DNA from: Stackebrandtia albiflava
GTDB lineage: Bacteria; Actinomycetota; Actinomycetes; Mycobacteriales; Micromonosporaceae
Assembly (NCBI RefSeq): GCF_007994225.1
Contig: NZ_VLLL01000006.1
Span: 1,488,001 to 1,552,000, forward strand
Length of the DNA: 64,000 nt
Direction of reading: 5' to 3'
In this document: positions 34,232 through 44,800 of the stretch, in pieces
How the letters are laid out: every line of letters begins with the position of its first letter
Numbering within the stretch: the first letter of the stretch is position 1
The notes under the pieces: model-generated
Database searches by the model: none
What the model was told of the DNA's origin: nothing
The model's input: only the letters and a program-made list of their open reading frames with translations
Position numbers and translations under genes: made by a program

Positions 34232-35044
34232 TTACTCGTATTCCCCCAACGGGCCTGTGAGGTATTCGCCGTCCACATACGGCCAGGCGTTGGCCCGGCA
34301 ACCACGCAGTTCGAGCGTCTGCTGCGCCATCACCGGCGACGGCGCCCCCGCCTCGGGACACACCACGTGGCCCTCGCCGAGCCGGTGGCCGATCTCGTGG
34401 TTGACCACGTACTCGCGGTACGACTCCAGCGGGGCGTCCCAGTGTTCGACCGCCAGCAGCCACCGCTCCAGGTTGATGACGACGGCGTCGCCGTTGCGGC
34501 AGGAGGTGAAGGTGTCCGGTGAGCCGCACAGTTCCGCGCGCGTCGCCGGGGACACCAGGTAGATCGTGAAACCGACCCAGTCCTCGTCGCTGTGGGTGAA
34601 ACGCCAGTCGCCCCCGGCGGTCCAGCCGCGCTCGTCGGCGAGCACCCGCGCCACGAACGCCGCGAACTCGTCGGGTTCCTCGCCGATGCCGTTCTCCACC
34701 GCGACCCGGTAGGTCATGAGTTCACCACCGTCGCCGACGACTTCGGCGTCGGAGGGGACGTCGGCGAACTCGAAGTCCCCGTCGCCCCGTTCGGTGACGG
34801 TCGGGGTGGGGCTGGGAGTCCCCTCGGGTTCCGGGGCCGCGGCGTCGGCCCGGCCGTCCGCGTCGGCCGACTGATCGGCGTCCGGTGAGGTGGACTCGGC
34901 CATCGCGGCGTCCACGTGATCGCCGGCGGGATCCCGCAGCGCCCAGGTGGTCAGCAGTACCGAGACCAGGAGCAGTACGGCTCCCAACACCGTCCGGCGT
35001 CGGCGGCGGAGCATGCGTTGACGTGCGCGTTCACTCCTCGACAT
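34232..35044 (-). CDS. DUF3152 membrane-anchored metalloprotease-like protein
   Basis: 270 residues: basic start, membrane anchor at 18-36, a disordered acidic/Pro linker to about 90, then an outer domain with HEIGHRLGEGH (216-226), the HExxHxxGxxH zinc motif of metzincins, and SPVMAQQ as a likely Met-turn. DUF3152 proteins have no proven substrate. The start overlaps the end of the upstream hydrolase gene by 14 bases, so translation is coupled. Same order beside moeZ as in mycobacteria (Rv3206c-Rv3207c). Confidence 0.82.
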   Translation of the reverse strand: MSRSERARQRMLRRRRRTVLGAVLLLVSVLLTTWALRDPAGDHVDAAMAESTSPDADQSADADGRADAAAPEPEGTPSPTPTVTERGDGDFEFADVPSDAEVVGDGGELMTYRVAVENGIGEEPDEFAAFVARVLADERGWTAGGDWRFTHSDEDWVGFTIYLVSPATRAELCGSPDTFTSCRNGDAVVINLERWLLAVEHWDAPLESYREYVVNHEIGHRLGEGHVVCPEAGAPSPVMAQQTLELRGCRANAWPYVDGEYLTGPLGEYE

Positions 35045-36011
35045 CGGCTTGAGTGTAGTTGGTGTCCCGGGTCTCATCGAGCATCGCCAGAAACGCGCGT
35101 CCCACGATCTCGGGGCGCTCCATCATGGCGACGTGGCCCACCTTGTCGAGGATGAGCAGACGCGAGTCGGGGATGGTGCGGCCGACCTGCGGAGCGAGTC
35201 CCACGTTGACGAGCCGGTCCAGGTTCCCCCACACCACCAGTGTCGGCGCCTTCACCTGGCCGGCCATCCGCCACAGCGACGAGGACCCCGGAAGGTAACT
35301 CTGTAGGAAGCTGCCCACCAACGCCCGGAACGTCCGCACGTACGCCTGCGAGTTCCACGGCACCGACATGCGCCGCCGGACCTCGTCGATCGCCTCCAGG
35401 CGCCGCTGGTCGGGCAGGCAGTCCGGTTCGCCCCAGCAGTTGGCGGTCACCTGGTCCACGACCTGTTCGGGACTGAGCCCCGCCATGGCGCGGGCCGCGA
35501 GCCGATCCGCACGCGGGATCGCCAGTAGCGGAAGGAAACGTGACTGGGTCGACCGGCGGACGTCCGCGAACGGCATGGCCGGGGAGATCAACGTCAGGGT
35601 GCGGACGAGCTGCGGGCGGGTCGCGGCCAGGTACACCGAGATGGCGCCGCCCAGCGAGTTCCCGAACAGGTGGACCGGTCCCCGGTCGGACTTGCCGATC
35701 CACGCCGCGACCCGTTGCGCGAGGGCCGGAATGGTGTACTTCGTGCTCGGGGCGGAGTGCCCGAACCCGGGCAGGTCGATGGCCTGGCCGGCGAGCCGGT
35801 CGGAGAGCACGTCGGCCAGGTCGGTCCAGTTCTGGGAGGAGCCGCCCAGGCCGTGGATGTAGAGGGCGGGTTCGGCCGAGTCCGAGGTGGCGGGGGTCTG
35901 CCTCACGAACAGCCGTTGGTCGTCGACGAGGTGTTCACGACCGGGCCACGGGGGTGCGAGTCTGTCGCGCTTCCTGATCTCGGATACGGGTGCGAGCAGT
36001 GCGCGTTTCAT
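35031..36011 (-). CDS. Alpha/beta hydrolase
   Basis: 326-residue serine hydrolase. Oxyanion loop HGLGGSSQNW, nucleophile elbow GNSLGG, acid in WGNLDRLV and catalytic His in KVGHVAMMERP. The helical lid is ordinary. Substrate unknown; lipid-like esters are usual for this group. A -10-like TAGAAT (36024-36019) ends seven bases before ATG 36011, so it may be leaderless and head the hydrolase-DUF3152 unit. Confidence 0.85.
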   Translation of the reverse strand: MKRALLAPVSEIRKRDRLAPPWPGREHLVDDQRLFVRQTPATSDSAEPALYIHGLGGSSQNWTDLADVLSDRLAGQAIDLPGFGHSAPSTKYTIPALAQRVAAWIGKSDRGPVHLFGNSLGGAISVYLAATRPQLVRTLTLISPAMPFADVRRSTQSRFLPLLAIPRADRLAARAMAGLSPEQVVDQVTANCWGEPDCLPDQRRLEAIDEVRRRMSVPWNSQAYVRTFRALVGSFLQSYLPGSSSLWRMAGQVKAPTLVVWGNLDRLVNVGLAPQVGRTIPDSRLLILDKVGHVAMMERPEIVGRAFLAMLDETRDTNYTQADVEE

Positions 36012-36093
36012 GTTTCCGATTCTATGACCGATACGGGCGGTGGTTTCCGAGTTGAGGGGGACCGGCGCGTCACGGCGCCCCGGTGGAACCGCC

Positions 36094-37284
36094 TCACGCC
36101 AGCAACGCCTCGATGCGGCGGTTGAGCGCAGACAGGGTGGCGTGAACGATCGCCTGACGGCGGTCGCCGGTGACCGGCGCGGCGCCCGCGAGCTGTTCCG
36201 CTCCGGCCTCGGTGAGCAGCAGGACCACCACCAGCGCCACCTTCACCGAACCGGCGGGCTCGATCGAGGCGTGTTCCACCACGACACGGGCGTCCCGGCC
36301 GACCAGGACGCCGACCGCGTCGACCGTGGCGTCGGCCGCGCCCCGCAGGATGTGCCAGTCGACGGCCGGACCGCTGGCCCGCCCGACGGCCCGCGCCCCG
36401 TCCACGGCGAGCGCGACCTCGACGGTGGATTCGAAACCGGAGGTGATGACCTGGATCCGTTCCAGGACGGCGCGGCTCACGGCCGGGACACCGCGGTCGG
36501 CGCCGTCGGTCTCGATGGTGCCCACCGCGGCGCTGACCGGCCGCGCCTGGACGCCCAGTTGCCGGTTGAGGATGTCGGCGACCTGCCGCTGCACGAGTTC
36601 GGCGTCGGCGTCGTCGGCCACGTCGAGGGCCAGCCGCTGGTCCGAGTCGGTCAGCCGGGCACCGTTGACGCCGGGGATGTCGCGGACCGCCGCCAACACC
36701 GAGTCGGTGGCGTCCACCGGCTCCGCCGGTGAGGGGATCAGCGGGGTCGGTTGACGCCGGGTGACGGTCGGCAGTTCGGACGTCTTCTCCGCCACGCCCG
36801 CCGCCGCCTCGTCGTCCGCCGAATCGGCTTCGGTCTCCTGCGTGCGTCGCAGGAAGGTGGCGATGCGGGTCAGGTCGGAGCGTCGCGTGGAGGCGTACTC
36901 GTCGGCGGTGTCCTCGTCGGTCTCGTCGGCGGACGGGTTCTCGGCCTGCCGGCGGCGTTCCGCCCGGCTGGGCCGGCGCGGTTCGGGAGTGGTCGCACCC
37001 GTGCTGCCGTTGAGGAGGTGGTCGGGGCGCGCCACCGTCCAGCCGGGGCCGCCCTCGTCCTCCGAGTCCGTGGTCTCGGTGGTCTCGGCCGTCTCCTCGG
37101 GTTTCTCACCGGCGTAACGGCGACGGCGGGGACGCGACGGATCGAAACGGTACGTTTCGGGCACATCGGCCGATTTGTCGCGGCGGTGTCCCGCGCCGTT
37201 ACTGCCCGGGCGTGGTGAACCGAACTGCGATCGCACCATGTTCTCGGGCGCGCCGGCGTCATCGGGTTGGTTTGGCTGGTACAC
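36094..37284 (-). CDS. Unknown actinobacterial protein with conserved C-terminal domain
   Basis: About 396 residues. The first 200 are charged and disordered (Arg-rich patches and acidic runs). From about 205 a folded region appears: AAVRDIPGVNGARL, then VEVALAVDGARAVGRASGPAVDWHILRGAADATVDAV and VVEHASIEPAGSVKVALVVVLLL. I recall similar C-terminal domains of unknown function in other actinomycetes. GTG 37284 is chosen because GAGAGGGG lies just upstream. Confidence 0.6.
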   Translation of the reverse strand: MYQPNQPDDAGAPENMVRSQFGSPRPGSNGAGHRRDKSADVPETYRFDPSRPRRRRYAGEKPEETAETTETTDSEDEGGPGWTVARPDHLLNGSTGATTPEPRRPSRAERRRQAENPSADETDEDTADEYASTRRSDLTRIATFLRRTQETEADSADDEAAAGVAEKTSELPTVTRRQPTPLIPSPAEPVDATDSVLAAVRDIPGVNGARLTDSDQRLALDVADDADAELVQRQVADILNRQLGVQARPVSAAVGTIETDGADRGVPAVSRAVLERIQVITSGFESTVEVALAVDGARAVGRASGPAVDWHILRGAADATVDAVGVLVGRDARVVVEHASIEPAGSVKVALVVVLLLTEAGAEQLAGAAPVTGDRRQAIVHATLSALNRRIEALLA

Positions 37285-37413
37285 CACGCGACCCCTCTCA
37301 TAGGCTGTTCGCACGTTACCTTAAGAAGGACCGGCGACTGAAGACGCCCGTAGCACGCGGAGTCGTGACCGGCCGGTAACGACATGACGCGAATACAGAA
37401 TCGAGGCTGGAGT

Positions 37414-38046
37414 ATGACTCTCACAGACGGACGTGGTGCCCGGTTGCCGCGGACCGAGCGTCGCCGCCAGCTACTCGACGCCGCCCAGGAGGTGTTCGTC
37501 GCCCGTGGCTACCACGCCACCGCGATGGACGACATCGCCGACCGCGCCGGTGTCAGCAAACCGGTCCTGTACCAGCACTTCCCCGGCAAGCTGGAGCTCT
37601 ACCTGGCGCTGCTGGACACGCACGGCGCCGCACTCGTCGACACGGTCCGCAAGGCCATGGAGTCCACCACCGACAACAAGTTCCGCGTCCAGGCCGCGAT
37701 GCGGGCGTACTTCGACTTCGTCGACGCCCGGGGGGAGGCGTTCCGGCTGGTGTTCGAATCCGACCTGCGCAACGATCCGGCGGTCGCCGAGCGGGTCGAC
37801 CGGGTCGAACGCGACTGCGGCCAGGCCATCGCCCAGACGATCATGGCCGACACCGGCGTCGGGCGGGAACGCGCCGACCTGCTCGCCATCGGATTGACGG
37901 GCGCGGCGGAGATGGCCGCGCGGCGCTGGTTGGCGTCCAAGCGCGCGGTGCCCAAGGAGGAGGCCGTCGAACTGCTGGCCACGTTGGCGTGGCGCGGCAT
38001 CTCCCGGTTCCCGTTGCAGGGCGAGCCGGAGTCCGATCCGGCCTGA
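37414..38046 (+). CDS. TetR-family regulator
   Basis: 210 residues. HTH at about 18-62 (RRRQLLDAAQEVF, HATAMDDIADRAGVSKPVLYQHF) and a TetR C-terminal half. Next to DUF3107 as in mycobacteria (Rv3208-Rv3208A), where the regulator's target is not settled. GAGG seven bases before ATG 37414 supports this start over the upstream ATG 37384. Confidence 0.88.
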   Translation: MTLTDGRGARLPRTERRRQLLDAAQEVFVARGYHATAMDDIADRAGVSKPVLYQHFPGKLELYLALLDTHGAALVDTVRKAMESTTDNKFRVQAAMRAYFDFVDARGEAFRLVFESDLRNDPAVAERVDRVERDCGQAIAQTIMADTGVGRERADLLAIGLTGAAEMAARRWLASKRAVPKEEAVELLATLAWRGISRFPLQGEPESDPA

Positions 38047-38323
38047 TCCCCGCGCCGGGACCCCGGTTCCGTGGGATCGGGAATGACGGCCCGGCGGGTG
38101 CTGTTGTCACGCCACGGCACCTCACCGGGTCGCGGGTCGCGGCCACACCGGTGCCGGTGTACCGACGGTTGTCTCGTAACCTCGTGCAGGGCGGCGGGCG
38201 CCGGATCGGGTGCCGTGTGACGCCGGGAGACCGGCGGCGCGGTGGTGATCGGGCGGCGCGCACCTGCGGGTACGGGTGCCGTGGGAACACGTCACACCCA
38301 TGACGACGAAGAGGAGAGGGCCT
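38047..38323. other. Spacer between TetR and DUF3107 genes
   Basis: 277 bases with no convincing gene. The only clear signal is GGAGAGGG directly before the DUF3107 start. Confidence 0.5.
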
Positions 38324-38554
38324 GTGGAGGTCAAGATCGGTGTCCAGTACGCGCCGCGGGAACTGGTGTTCGAGAGCGCCGAGTCGGCCGACGACATCGA
38401 GGGCGCGGTGTCGGCGGCGTTGTCTTCCGACGAGCGCACCTTGAGCTTCCAGGACGACAAGGGCCGCCGGCTCATCGTCCCCGTGGACAAGCTGGCCTAT
38501 GTGGAGATAGGTGAGCCGGTCGTCCGCGGTGTCGGTTTCACGGCGGGCGGCTGA
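38324..38554 (+). CDS. DUF3107 small protein
   Basis: 76 residues covering the whole DUF3107 family: VEVKIGVQYAPRELVFES, then DDKGRRLIVPVDKLAYVEIG. Highly conserved in actinobacteria (TB9.4 in mycobacteria) without known function. GTG 38324 follows a strong GGAGAGGG. A -10-like hexamer for the next gene lies behind it, so the two are separate units. Confidence 0.85.
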   Translation: MEVKIGVQYAPRELVFESAESADDIEGAVSAALSSDERTLSFQDDKGRRLIVPVDKLAYVEIGEPVVRGVGFTAGG

Positions 38555-38588
38555 CGGGTTCCCGACAGTCACATCGCGCTCGGCGGCT

Positions 38589-38594
38589 TAGGCT
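38589..38594 (+). promoter_or_regulatory. -10-like hexamer before the GGT gene
   Basis: TAGGCT ends seven bases before ATG 38602; no ribosome binding site. Confidence 0.45.
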
Positions 38595-38601
38595 GCCCGG
38601 T

Positions 38602-40101
38602 ATGAGCAACGCCGGGGTCGCCGCCGGCCACCCGGCCACAGTGGAGGCCGGTGTGGCGGTGCTGGCCGACGGCGGCACCGCCGCCGACGCCGCGATCGCG
38701 GCGGTCCTGACGTCCTGTGTCGCCGAGACGGTCATGACCGGTCTCGGCGGTGGGGGATTCGCCACGTACTACGATGCGAAGTCCAGGCAGGTGAGCTGCC
38801 TGGACTTCTTCGTGTCTACGCCCGGACTGGATCCGCCCGCCACGGTCGCACCCGTGCGTCCCATCGACGTCGACTTCGGCGGGATGCCCCTGGAGTTCGC
38901 CGTCGGCGCGGCCAGCGTGGCAGTGCCGGGCGTCCCGGCGGGCTGCCGCGAACTGCACCACCGGTTCGGCCGGCTGCCCTGGCGCCGGCTGATCGCCCCC
39001 GCGATCGCCATCGCCGAGCGCGGCGCCCCGCTGCTGGCCCGGCACGCCGCAGCGTTGCCCGCCCTGGCGGCGGCCCTGCTGCCGGGGGACGGCGGACGCG
39101 CCTACGCCCCGGACGGGAAGCCTTTAACCGCCGGTCGTCTCGTGAGGCATCCCGGGCTCGCCGACACGCTGAGGGCACTGGCCGAGACCGGGACGGCCGA
39201 CTTCTACCACGGTGACACGGCGGCGCGCCTGGTGGCGGCGGTACGCGCCGAGGGCGGTGCCCTGTCGGCCGCCGACCTGGCCGCGTACCGGCCCCGGTGG
39301 TTGCCGGTGACGGCCGTGGACTTCGGTGGGCGGCGCGTCATCGGTCGCCGCGACCGCGCCGACACCGTCGGCACCCTCGGCCGGCTCGCGGCCCTGTCCG
39401 GAGTGGACGCCGCGAAGCGCCCGGTGATGCTGGCCGAGGCGTTGAGCAGCCGGCCCGACGCCTCGCCGGGCGACACCACGAACATCTCCGTGCTGGACGC
39501 GGCCGGCAACGCCTGCGCCGTCACCACCACACTCGGCGTCGGTTCCGGGGTGTGGCCCTCGGGCACCGGCGTACACCTGAACTCGATGCTCGGTGAGGGC
39601 GAGCTGCGTGACGCCGGAGTCGGTGTGGGCGACCGCATGCACAGCATGATGTGCCCGAGTGTGGTGCTGCGTCCCGGCGCCGACGCGGTGGAACTCGCCA
39701 TCGGTGCGGCCGGGGCGTCCCGCATCCGGACCGCACTCGTCCACACCCTCGTCCGGCATCTCCTGGACGGGGAACCCATCGACGCGGCCATCGCCGCGGA
39801 CCGGTGGCACGTCGTGGGTCGGCGGGTCATCTGTGAGGCGCCGTTGCCCGGCCGCGCCGAGGTGGACCTGCGTCGCGCCGGCTACCGGGTGACCCACTGG
39901 CACGGCGACGCGCACTACTTCGGCGGGGTCAGCGCCATCGGACCCGCCGGTGGCGCGGGCGACCCGCGCCGCGACGGCTGCGTGGGTACACCGTCCGACG
40001 ACCGGTCCCGGCGCGTCCGGCCCCGGCTCGCGCGCCGGAGGGCCACGAGTGACACCGCGGCGCCGGAACCGAGGCGCGCGGACTCACCGCACGGGCGCTA
40101 A
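38602..40101 (+). CDS. Gamma-glutamyltransferase-like Ntn hydrolase
   Basis: 499 residues, a self-cleaving enzyme of the GGT family. Catalytic Thr T292 in GDTTNISVLD would become the new N-terminus. Other family blocks: GGTAADAAIA, GLGGGGFATYYD, VPGVPAG. The Arg that in E. coli GGT binds the substrate carboxylate (in LDFRE) is replaced: LDFFVSTPG. The part just before T292 is shorter than in typical GGTs. Some actinobacterial relatives share the FFV form, so another gamma-glutamyl or acyl substrate is possible. The last 45 residues are an unusual basic tail. Confidence 0.8.
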   Translation: MSNAGVAAGHPATVEAGVAVLADGGTAADAAIAAVLTSCVAETVMTGLGGGGFATYYDAKSRQVSCLDFFVSTPGLDPPATVAPVRPIDVDFGGMPLEFAVGAASVAVPGVPAGCRELHHRFGRLPWRRLIAPAIAIAERGAPLLARHAAALPALAAALLPGDGGRAYAPDGKPLTAGRLVRHPGLADTLRALAETGTADFYHGDTAARLVAAVRAEGGALSAADLAAYRPRWLPVTAVDFGGRRVIGRRDRADTVGTLGRLAALSGVDAAKRPVMLAEALSSRPDASPGDTTNISVLDAAGNACAVTTTLGVGSGVWPSGTGVHLNSMLGEGELRDAGVGVGDRMHSMMCPSVVLRPGADAVELAIGAAGASRIRTALVHTLVRHLLDGEPIDAAIAADRWHVVGRRVICEAPLPGRAEVDLRRAGYRVTHWHGDAHYFGGVSAIGPAGGAGDPRRDGCVGTPSDDRSRRVRPRLARRRATSDTAAPEPRRADSPHGR

Positions 40102-40883
40102 CCGGTGGGCCGCACCGAGTCCATGACCTCGCTGACGACGTCGTCGTACTCGGAGTGGGTTCCCGGGATCGACACGTACAACACCGCGGCCTCCGCGCGA
40201 CCCACGTCGATGAGCGCCACACCCACCAGCTCGTCGGTCGCGGTCAGGCCCTCCTGGGTGAAGCTCAACCGGAACTCACGGATCCACGCGGGCCTGCCGC
40301 CCAACACGACCGCCTCGTCCCGGATCGACTCCATCTCGTTCGGCTGCGGATAGTAGTTGTCCCGCACGTCGGCGACGACCTGCTCGCTCACGCACTTGAG
40401 GTCCAGGTCGGTGCCGTCGTTGACGGCCGCGGGCACGTGACCGGACAGGATCGACGCGAGATACTGCCCGCCCGCGTACTCCTCGGTGACGAAGTACTGG
40501 CCCACCAGGTAGGAGACCTGCAACTCGCCCTGCGTCCAGTTCTGGGTCCAGGGCAGCCACGGGTCGTCGAACGCCTTGTAGCTGATGCCGCTGGCCTCGT
40601 CGACGGTGACGTCCCCCTCGTACGGGGGCATCTCCTCACCCTCCGGCGGCTGTTCCGTCGGCGGTGGGCACGCGGCCGCGAGCGGGGGAAGACTCTCGCT
40701 CGGACCCGGTTGCTCCCCCGGGGTGTCACCGGGCAGGCCGCTGGTCAGCGTGAGGATCAGCACCAGCACCACACCGACGACCGCGATGCCGCCGCCCGCC
40801 GCGGCGAACCACAGCAGCATCCTGCGATCGACGCCGTCGGTCGGCGGCGGCGGAGGGCTCTCGGGCCGGATCTCGTCCTTCAC
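40098..40883 (-). CDS. Membrane-anchored protein of unknown function
   Basis: 261 residues: short Pro-rich cytoplasmic part, one helix at 22-48, Pro/Glu linker, then an outer domain from about 85 with ISYKAFDDPWLPWTQNWTQGELQVSYLVGQYFVTEEY, two Cys and a VSIPGTHSEYDDVVSEVMDSV end. The outer domain resembles small actinobacterial membrane proteins near SGNH or septal genes, but no name is justified. Its stop overlaps the end of the GGT gene. Confidence 0.6.
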   Translation of the reverse strand: MKDEIRPESPPPPPTDGVDRRMLLWFAAAGGGIAVVGVVLVLILTLTSGLPGDTPGEQPGPSESLPPLAAACPPPTEQPPEGEEMPPYEGDVTVDEASGISYKAFDDPWLPWTQNWTQGELQVSYLVGQYFVTEEYAGGQYLASILSGHVPAAVNDGTDLDLKCVSEQVVADVRDNYYPQPNEMESIRDEAVVLGGRPAWIREFRLSFTQEGLTATDELVGVALIDVGRAEAAVLYVSIPGTHSEYDDVVSEVMDSVRPTG

Positions 40884-41077
40884 GCCGTCAAGTGTCGCCG
40901 ATGCGGACAACCGGCACGGCCGGGGCCACGGGCCACCGGCCCTCCCCGCACCGGTTATCGCCCGGTTATGGACCTTCGGGCCCACGGTGCGTGATCGCCT
41001 CTGGACATCCGTCCCCGTTCCTGGGACCGTGGAGTACATCACGCCCAGTATCCATTCTCGACCCCCGGAGGACTTGG

Positions 41078-41869
41078 ATGCGCTCCCTGATGAAACTCGG
41101 CATGGTGGCGGCCGCGGCCGCGACGATGCTGCTCGTCTCCGTCGGCCCGGCATCGGCGGACCCCGGCGGCGACGCCGTCGACTACGTGGCCCTGGGTGAC
41201 TCTTACAGCTCCGGCACCGGAACCCGTGAGTACTTCGACTCCGGATGCCAGCGGTCACACCACTCCTATCCCGCCCAACTGGCCGTACAGCACGGCTACA
41301 CCCTGACCTTCGACGCCTGCTCCGGCGCCAGGATCGCCGACGTACGCAACGAACAACTGGGGAACCTGTCCGCCGAGACCGACCTGATAACCGTCTCCGC
41401 CGGAGGCAACGACACCGGCTGGACCGACGTGCTGGTGTCCTGTGCCCGGCCCTGGCCGTGGACCTGCTGGGGCGACATCGACCGTGCCGAGAACTTCATC
41501 CGCACCACACTGCCCGGCAGGCTCGACGCCCTCTACACCGACATCGCGGCGGCGGCGCCCGGCGCCACCGTGATCGTGGTCGGGTACCCGAGGCTGTTCA
41601 ACGGCGAGACCTGCAACTTCGCGGCCCGGATCAGCGCCGGTGAGCAGGAACGCCTCAACGCGGCGGCCGACCTGTTGTCCGACACCACCGAGGCGGTCGC
41701 CGCCGACTTCGGATTCACCTACCTGGACGCGCGGGACGCCTTCGACGGGCACGCCGTCTGCGACGACGTCGAATGGCTCAACGGACTGTCCAATCCGATC
41801 GGTGAGTCCTACCACCCGAACCGGCTCGGACACGACGGTTACACCCGTGAGGTCACGGCGCTGCTGTGA
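41078..41869 (+). CDS. Secreted SGNH/GDSL hydrolase (lipase/esterase)
   Basis: 263 residues. Signal peptide 1-27 (ends ASA). Nucleophile S42 in GDSYSSGTG, oxyanion N in SAGGNDTGW and catalytic His in SYHPNRLGH, with paired Cys that likely form disulfides. Resembles secreted Streptomyces SGNH lipases. ATG 41078 has GGAGG seven bases upstream. Its end overlaps the adnB end by 17 bases on the opposite strand. Confidence 0.88.
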   Translation: MRSLMKLGMVAAAAATMLLVSVGPASADPGGDAVDYVALGDSYSSGTGTREYFDSGCQRSHHSYPAQLAVQHGYTLTFDACSGARIADVRNEQLGNLSAETDLITVSAGGNDTGWTDVLVSCARPWPWTCWGDIDRAENFIRTTLPGRLDALYTDIAAAAPGATVIVVGYPRLFNGETCNFAARISAGEQERLNAAADLLSDTTEAVAADFGFTYLDARDAFDGHAVCDDVEWLNGLSNPIGESYHPNRLGHDGYTREVTALL

Positions 41870-44800
41870 CACCGCGGTCGTCCGCCCCGCCCGCCGTGGG
41901 TCCGCCCGCGGCGGGCGAGGTGTGTTCCTCCGCCGGCGTCGCGGTCCGGGTCCGCGGCAGTGGTCCGGTGTCGCGGGTCCGCAGCGGCTCGGCCAGCTCC
42001 GCGAGGCCCGGAAGGTCGGCGGGCCTGATCGTGACGTCGTCCGCGACGTGATGGAACGCCGCCGTCACCTTCGCCACCGGGACGTTCCGCAGCGCCGCCC
42101 ACGCCTGCCGGTATGCCGCCAACTGCATCGCCGCGGCCCTGGCGGCCCGGCCGCGTGGCGGTGGTCCGGTCTTCCAGTCGACGACCTCGTATCCGCCGTC
42201 CGGTGTCGCGAAGACGGCGTCCATGCGTCCCCGCACCACGACCGATTCCAGAACCGTCGTGAACGGCACCTCCAACGCCACCGGAGTCCGGCCCGCCCAC
42301 TCCGACGCCTCGAACGCCTCCTGCAGTTCACGTAGCGACTCGTCCGGTGCCGCGTGTGGGTCGGCCGCGCCCGGCAGCTCGGCCAGGTCGATGAGCGCGG
42401 TGGCGCCGAACCGCCGTTCCACCCAGGCGTGGAAGGCGGTACCGCGCCGGGTGTGCGGTGCGGGTGCCTCCGGCACCGGCCTGCGCAGCGAGGACGCGAA
42501 CCGCTGCGCGTCGGTGTGCCAGGCGACCAGTTGCGACACCGACAGCCGGTCGGGCCGCGGCAGTACCGCCTCGTCGGCCGCCGACTCCGCCCGCTCTGCC
42601 AGCAACAGGTCGACCTCCTCGGCCCACCGGGAGTCGGCGGCGTCGGAGCCGGGCTCGACGGGACGACGGACCGCCTCGGCGGCCGCGAGCCACGCGGCCT
42701 GCCGTTCGCCGAGCGGATCGGTGGGCGGCCACACCGCCTGCACGTGGTCGGCCAGCAGCGGATTCTCCTGCGAAGTCGGTGCCGCCAGCCATTCCCCGAC
42801 CGTGGCGCCGGCGGCCCGCAGCTCGGTGAGGAAGGTGGAGGGTCCCCGGGGCGACTGCGCGGCGGGGCTCCACCAGTGGCCGCAGGCCCACAGTCGGTGG
42901 CGCGCCCGGGTGAACGCCACGTACGCCAGTCGGCGTTCCTCCGTCTCGTGGTGTTCCCGCAGATCCGCGGCGAACCGTTTCACTGCCGTCGTGAGGTCGC
43001 GGGGAGCGGTCACCTCGCTCAGGTCGAACACCGGCAACTCCATGGCGTCGCCGCGCAGCGGGTACGGGAGGCGGCCGGTGGCGGTGAGCCAGTTCGCGTC
43101 CCGGGTGCGGCCCGGGAATCCCCCGTCGACCAGGCCGGGAACGGCCACGCAGTCCCACTCCAGGCCCTTGGCGGCGTGGACGGTCATGATCTGGACGGCA
43201 CCGGTGTGCACGGTGGCGCCGGTGACCTCCAATCCCCGTTCCCGCTCCTCGGCCGCCTCCAGATAGGACAGGAAGCCCGCGAGGCTCGGCGCCGCCGCGT
43301 AGCCGCTGTACCGGGCGGCCTCCTCGACGAAGGCGTCGAGCCGGGCGGTGTCCTGCCGGTGGACGATGATCTCCACGTCCAGGCCCGACACGCGGCAGAT
43401 CTCGCCGATCAGGTCGGTCACCGGTTGGTCGGCGCGGGAACGCAGCAGGGCGAGTTCGGCGCGGAGTTCCCCGAACCGCTCCCACGCGGCCGGGCTGTAG
43501 GAATCCGGGTCGCCCGGGTCCTCCAGTGCCTCCGCGAGTGTGACCTCGTCGAGCCCCTCGGCGGTCGGCTCGTAGCCGCGCTGTTCCGGGGCGAGTTCCC
43601 TGGCCCTGCGATACAGCGCCGTCAGGTCCCGTGGCCCGATCCGCCACCTCGGCCCGGTCAGCAGCCGCACCAGCGCCGGTCCCGAACCCGGCTTGGCCAG
43701 CACCTGCAGCGTCGCGTACACCTCCCTGACCTCGGGCGCGTCGAGCAGGCCGCCGAGACCGACCACCTCGACCGGCAGGTCGCGGTCCCGCAGCGCCCGC
43801 TCCAGCCGCGCTATCTGGTCCCGTTTCCTCACCAGCACCGCCGTGGACGGCGGCGACTGCGGATCGGTCTCGTCCCAGTGACGCCGGATCCGGTCCGCGA
43901 CCCATTCCGCCTCGTCATCCACCGTGGACAACAGCGCCGCCGTCACCTCGCCGTCGCCCGCCGCCCCCGGCTCCAGGACCGACACCGGCAGGCCGCCGGC
44001 CCGCAGTGGCTCCGAGATCGCGTTGGCGACGCCGAGCACCGCGGCGGTGTTGCGCCACGAGACGGTGAGTTCGGCGCGCGCGGCGGGTTCACCGTCCCGG
44101 GTGCGGAAGTCGTCGCGGAAACGCGCGAGCGTCCCGGCGCTGGCACCGCGCCACGCGTAGATCGACTGGCAGGGGTCGCCGACCGCCGTGACGGGATGCC
44201 CGCCGCCGAACACCGCCTTGAGCAGTTCCACCTGGGCGTGCGAGGTGTCCTGGTACTCGTCGAGCAGGACCACCGGGTAACGCTCACGCTCGATCACGCC
44301 CACCTGCGGGACCGTGATCGCCAGATGGGCGGCCTGCGCCAGTTGGTCCGCGAAGTCCTGTGCGGGCATCGCCCGCTTCCGTTCCCGGTACTCCGCCACC
44401 AGTGGAAGGAGCTGGAGCCTGGCCCGCAGGCCCGTCACCAGGTCCTCCACCGCCTTCGTCGACCGGCCGAGCCGTGCCCGCAGTTCCTCCAGCAGTTGCT
44501 CGGTGTGGCCGCGCACGCCGTCGGCGTCGCTGAGGTGTTCGGAGATCTCGTCGGACAGCGACAGCACCCGTTTGGCGATCTCGTCGACACTCAGGTTCGT
44601 CGCCGACATGTCGCCGTCGTAACCCCGCACCACCGCGTACGCCACCTGCCACGCCTGCGCCGACGACAGGACCGTCGCACCGGTCTCGATACCCGCCCGC
44701 AGACCGTGTTCGGTCACCAGCGAGGCGGCGTACGCGTGATAGGTGGAGACGGTCGGTTCCCCGGTCGCGGGCTCGCCGCCCGGGCCGGTGACACCGTCCA

